Made by a program: the position numbers and the translations under genes
Notes under the pieces: generated by a model
What the model was told of the DNA's origin: nothing
Databases searched by the model: none
The model's input: the letters and a program-made list of their open reading frames with translations, nothing else
Assembly: GCA_937893635.1 (NCBI GenBank)
Contig: CALBGF010000138.1
Location: forward strand, 1-27,327
From: an uncultured Mollicutes bacterium
Lineage (GTDB): Bacteria; Bacillota_I; Bacilli_A; RFN20; CAG-826
Length of the DNA: 27,327 nucleotides
Direction of reading: 5' to 3'
Shown here: one piece after another, positions 24,308-27,327 of the stretch
Position numbering within the stretch: position 1 is the first letter of the stretch
How the letters are laid out: each line of letters opens with the position of its first letter

Positions 24308-24560
24308 TAAGTTTATCTTAAAAACAATTGATGATGAAAGTATGCTAGTTCCAGTAAATCATGATTATATGAGTGTTCAAAAGATTATTAATCTTAATGA
24401 AACTAGTTTAGCTATTTATCAAATGGTTAAAGAAGGATTAGACAAAGAACAAATCGTTAACAAAATGCTTGAAACTTATGATGTTAGCGAAGATGTTTTA
24501 GAATTAGATGTTACAAGAATTTTAAAACAATTTATTGAACTAGGTGTAATTGATGAATAG
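24294..24560 (+). CDS. PqqD-like RiPP recognition element
   Basis: This 88-residue protein has the PqqD fold signature (PF05402): an N-terminal beta-hairpin (FILKTIDDESMLVPVNHDY), then INLNETSLAIYQMVKEGLDK, EQIVNKMLETYDV and a final helix DVTRILKQFIELGVIDE. PqqD-like proteins bind precursor leaders and bring them to modifying enzymes; in lasso systems they recognise a YxxP motif. GGAGG precedes the ATG, which overlaps the HPrK-like end by 14 nt; its own end overlaps the next start, so the operon is translationally coupled. No radical SAM enzyme, cyclase or transglutaminase-like protease appears in this window, so the modification it serves is not shown. Confidence 0.88.
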   Translation: MKISDKFILKTIDDESMLVPVNHDYMSVQKIINLNETSLAIYQMVKEGLDKEQIVNKMLETYDVSEDVLELDVTRILKQFIELGVIDE

Positions 24561-24996
24561 TATCTCACAAATTGTTGAGGTTATGAATGTGGCATTTGAA
24601 AAAGATCTAAAATTTGAAATGCCCGTAAATGGAACATCAATGCTTCCTTTTATCCATGCCGGCGATTTGGTTACTTTAGAGAAAATCACAAATTGTAAAA
24701 TAAAAAAGAAAGATGTTTTATTTTATAAAAGAGATAACGGACAATATGTTTTACATCGCGTATATAAAATAAAAAATAATCATTTATTTATGCTTGGTGA
24801 TAATCAATTAAATGTTGAAAAAAATGTTAGAAATGATCAAGTTATTGCCAAAATGATTTCATATAAAACAAAAAACAAATCAATTTCAGTTACTAGTTTT
24901 AATTATCGTTTTAAAGTAAACTTATGGAATGTTTATTTTATTAGATTCATAGTTTTGAAAGTGAAGTGGTTATTATTAAAACTAAAGAGAAAATAG
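24553..24996 (+). CDS. S26/S24-family signal peptidase-like protein (SipW-like)
   Basis: This 147-residue protein has signal peptidase motifs: NGTSMLPFIHAGDLV with nucleophile S29, and YVLHRVYKI with H68 at the place where the general-base Lys stands in bacterial-type enzymes. A Ser-His arrangement occurs in the ER/SipW type. HLFMLGDNQLNVE is the third conserved box. A C-terminal hydrophobic segment of about 20 residues (near 120-140) may be a membrane anchor. It starts at ATG 24553 (AGGTG upstream) and overlaps the PqqD-like stop. Position between RRE and transporter suggests it trims a peptide exported by the ABC protein, though its substrate may be another exported protein. Confidence 0.83.
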   Translation: MNSISQIVEVMNVAFEKDLKFEMPVNGTSMLPFIHAGDLVTLEKITNCKIKKKDVLFYKRDNGQYVLHRVYKIKNNHLFMLGDNQLNVEKNVRNDQVIAKMISYKTKNKSISVTSFNYRFKVNLWNVYFIRFIVLKVKWLLLKLKRK

Positions 24997-26579
24997 CATT
25001 AACATTTTTATGTATATTAAATGTTTTGCTTTCTGCTTGTTTAATAGTAGTTACTTTTTTAACTAAGGATTTAATTAATGTTGCTTTAACACATGATCAA
25101 AACAAATGGAATACTTTACTTTTTTACGCTATTTGTTTAATTGGTGTGGTGGTTATTCAAATAACTTTTAAAATTATTTATAACTTTATCCTTAATAAAG
25201 CATCTATAAATTATGAATTAGAATTAAAAGAAAAAATATATCAAAGTTATTTGTCAAAAGATATTTCTCAAATTCGTTTTATTCATTCGGGAGAAATGTC
25301 AAATGTTTATATTAATGATGTTAAAAATGTAACAGATGGTTATTTTAGTGTTATTCCTGCCACAATTTTAAATATTTCAAAGTTTTTATTTGCTTTTATT
25401 GCTTTAATTATTATTGATTGGAGATTTTTACTTGTTGCTTTAGTAATTGGCTTATTAGCGTTTTGTTATTCAAGATTTTATGGAAGAAAAGTAAAAAAAC
25501 TTCAAAAAGATTCATTGGCTAAAGATGGCAAGTTGATTTCTTATATGCAAGAATCTACAGAAAACATTAAACTCATTAAAGCAATGAATGCTGAAGAAAG
25601 CGCCACTGAATTATTAAATAAACGTAGCAAAGAAAACTTTGAGGCTAAATATCGTTATCATAATTTTGCTATTATTGGTTCTGCTGGTTTATTATCTGTT
25701 CTTAATTTTACTTATATTGTTGCTTTAATCTATGGAGCAATTATGTTATTTAAGTATCCAGATGCATTTTCGTATGGTACTTTAGTTTCATTGCTTCAAT
25801 TAGTAAATTATTTTGAAACACCATTTACCTCTTTATCACGAGTTTTAAATAAATATTATGCTTTTAAAGTTAGTGATAAACGTATTAAAGAAATATTTGC
25901 CTTAAAGGAAGAAGAACAAAATTTATTGGAAATTGATTTTAAGCAAATTGTTTTTGATAATGTTAGTTTTGATTATGATAAGCAAGTTATTAAGAATTTA
26001 TCATTTGTTGTGAATAAAAACGATTTAGTGGCTATTAAAGGAAGATCGGGTATTGGTAAGTCAACAATAATTAATCTCCTTTTAGGATTTATTAAACCAA
26101 AAGAAGGATCAATTTATATTATTGATAATGATAACAACAAAATAAGTGTTGGCGCTAATACACGTAATTTATTTTCTTATGTTCCACAAGAAGTCATAAT
26201 GTTTAGCGGTTCAATTAGAGAAAATATTTCTTTGTTTGTTAAAAATAAAACAGAAGAAGAAATTAATGAAGCGCTAAAATTAAGCTGTATTTATGATGAA
26301 ATTATGGCAATGCCTAAAAAATTAGATAATGTTTTAACCGAACGTGGTCAAGGCTTATCATTAGGACAAATTCAAAGAATATTAATTGCTATTGCTATTT
26401 TAAAAAATAATGATGTTTTATTATTAGATGAATTTACTTCCGCATTAGATAAAGAAGTAGAAACAAAAATAGTTAGTAATTTATTAAAACTTCATAAAAC
26501 AATAATTATGATTTCGCATCGTAATTTAGAAATTCAAGAATGCAAAGAAATAAAGTTGGAGGAGATAGAAAATGATTAG
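24966..26579 (+). CDS. ABC transporter, fused membrane and ATPase domains
   Basis: This 537-residue half-transporter probably forms a dimer. Residues 1-300 are a six-segment type I exporter membrane domain; about 325-537 form the ATPase with GRSGIGKST (Walker A, 359-367), YVPQEVIMFSGSIRENI (Q-loop), LSLGQ (signature, 464-468), VLLLDEFTSALD (Walker B, D488/E489) and ISHR (H518). The start is a GTG at 24966, inside the end of the upstream gene (31-nt overlap); a more convincing ribosome-binding site is not seen, so translational coupling is likely. No N-terminal C39 peptidase domain is present, so processing would rest with the S26-like protein. The family exports peptides, lipids or drugs; the cluster context favours a peptide. 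Confidence 0.88.
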   Translation: MVIIKTKEKIALTFLCILNVLLSACLIVVTFLTKDLINVALTHDQNKWNTLLFYAICLIGVVVIQITFKIIYNFILNKASINYELELKEKIYQSYLSKDISQIRFIHSGEMSNVYINDVKNVTDGYFSVIPATILNISKFLFAFIALIIIDWRFLLVALVIGLLAFCYSRFYGRKVKKLQKDSLAKDGKLISYMQESTENIKLIKAMNAEESATELLNKRSKENFEAKYRYHNFAIIGSAGLLSVLNFTYIVALIYGAIMLFKYPDAFSYGTLVSLLQLVNYFETPFTSLSRVLNKYYAFKVSDKRIKEIFALKEEEQNLLEIDFKQIVFDNVSFDYDKQVIKNLSFVVNKNDLVAIKGRSGIGKSTIINLLLGFIKPKEGSIYIIDNDNNKISVGANTRNLFSYVPQEVIMFSGSIRENISLFVKNKTEEEINEALKLSCIYDEIMAMPKKLDNVLTERGQGLSLGQIQRILIAIAILKNNDVLLLDEFTSALDKEVETKIVSNLLKLHKTIIMISHRNLEIQECKEIKLEEIEND

Positions 26580-27327
26580 TAATGAACAAACTAAAGAAAT
26601 ACTTAACGCTATGGTAAATAAAAAAGTTCTTGCTGTTCCAGAAAACATTAAAGATGTAGTCCAAGTATTTAAAGATCAGACCCTTGTTCACCAACTATAT
26701 AGTGTTTATAAAGATCAACGATTAAAAAAATATTATTTAAGTGCAACGATTGTCTATGAAAATCAAAATCATATGATTGATGAGATAAGAAGAATTTTTA
26801 ATGAGAATAAAATAGATTTTATCTTATTAAAAGGTAGTGTCATTAGAAAAATATATCCTAAGCACTTTTTGCGTTTACAAGGTGATGTTGATGTTTTAGT
26901 TCGTGAAAAAGATATTGATTTAGCTACAAAAGTATTAGTAAATGAAGGATATCAACAAGGTCATGCATGGCTACATCACATTGAATTTCAAAAAAACAAT
27001 ATGATTATGGAATTGCATCATCATTTATTTAAAGATCCAAAACAATGGAATGGTTATTTCGTTTCACCTTGGGAACATGCTTTAAAAGTAGAAGAACATG
27101 AATATAAATTTGATGATAATTATTTTGTAATGTACGAAATTGCTCATCTTGCTAAACATTTTAAAGGTGATGGCGCTGGTATTCGTCCTTTTATTGATTT
27201 TTACTATATGTTTAATGATGATAAAGTCGATTTTGAAAATATAAAGAAGGAAGCTAATAAAATAGGTCTAGAAAACTTTTTAAATTCTATTTATAATGTA
27301 ATTGGATATTTCTTTGGATTTGATAAA
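26572..27327 (+). CDS. NTP_transf_5-type nucleotidyltransferase, 3'-truncated by window edge
   Basis: The frame is open for 252 codons and runs off the window. It matches the NTP_transf_5 group (PF14907): ILLKGSVIRKIYP followed by LRLQGDVDVLVR, the pattern LKG...YP...R..DxD of nucleotidyltransferases, with the metal-binding DVD pair. A further motif, MELHHHLF, and helix-rich sequence follow. In lasso-peptide clusters such genes sit next to the HPrK-like kinase, but the reaction is unproven. The start ATG at 26572 overlaps the ABC stop by 8 nt and follows the GGAGGAGAT ribosome-binding site inside the ABC gene. The operon continues past the right edge. Confidence 0.85.
   Translation, partial: MISNEQTKEILNAMVNKKVLAVPENIKDVVQVFKDQTLVHQLYSVYKDQRLKKYYLSATIVYENQNHMIDEIRRIFNENKIDFILLKGSVIRKIYPKHFLRLQGDVDVLVREKDIDLATKVLVNEGYQQGHAWLHHIEFQKNNMIMELHHHLFKDPKQWNGYFVSPWEHALKVEEHEYKFDDNYFVMYEIAHLAKHFKGDGAGIRPFIDFYYMFNDDKVDFENIKKEANKIGLENFLNSIYNVIGYFFGFDK

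Noticed and set aside
1..27327. CRISPR array, insertion sequence, rRNA genes, prophage or replication origin.
   Set aside because: No regularly spaced direct repeats, transposase, integrase, phage structural genes, rRNA sequence or DnaA-box cluster were seen.

Overview
The window is AT-rich DNA with the standard bacterial code: tryptophan is TGG throughout, TAA is the dominant stop, and TGA appears only as a rare stop. Gene families and ribosome-binding sites of the AGGAGGTGAT type suggest a Gram-positive Bacilli-like bacterium, perhaps a host-associated lineage related to Erysipelotrichia or the RF39/RFN20/Acholeplasma groups. This placement is inferred from gene content and was not tested.

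Layout. (1) 1-1226: the end of an rRNA cytosine-5 methyltransferase gene, an ECF transporter S component, and tRNA-Gly(CCC) with encoded CCA. (2) 1305-3651: a secreted M6-type zinc metalloprotease with its own promoter, whose -10 box lies inside a 26-bp perfect palindrome. (3) 3642-8603: an accessory block. A TIR domain fused to a SAM-dependent methyltransferase is divergent from a three-gene unit encoding a protein with a degenerate Fic/Doc motif, a tocopherol cyclase-like protein and a cupin. A GNAT acetyltransferase broken by a frameshift follows. (4) 8580-10490, minus strand: a yybP-ykoY-type manganese riboswitch with overlapping terminator, then mntP and a CaCA-family cation exchanger. 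(5) 10634-12837: a small GNAT-like protein, an unrecognised protein, and gpsA.

(6) 12872-21465 is the most striking unit. Its promoter has a perfect TTGACA -35 box and a TATCAT -10 box separated by 19 nt that include a run of ten G, the arrangement of a slip-strand phase-variable promoter. It drives a 43-residue peptide with a YxxP motif, a secreted propeller-like protein, a membrane-anchored glycoside hydrolase family 3 protein with permuted domain order, and a second, anchored protein whose C-terminal half is paralogous to the first propeller-like protein. One strong terminator closes the unit.

(7) 21499-23336: a flavin reductase-like protein with a C-terminal PCP_red-like domain, and a lipoprotein amidase. 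(8) 23373-27327 (right edge): a tightly overlapping operon of HPr kinase-like protein, PqqD-like RRE, S26 signal peptidase-like protein, ABC transporter/ATPase and NTP_transf_5-like nucleotidyltransferase. This kit recalls lasso-peptide/RiPP clusters. The YxxP peptide in region 6 is a plausible substrate for the PqqD-like protein, so regions 6 and 8 may form one functional system: a phase-variable cell-surface module and a peptide maturation/export module.
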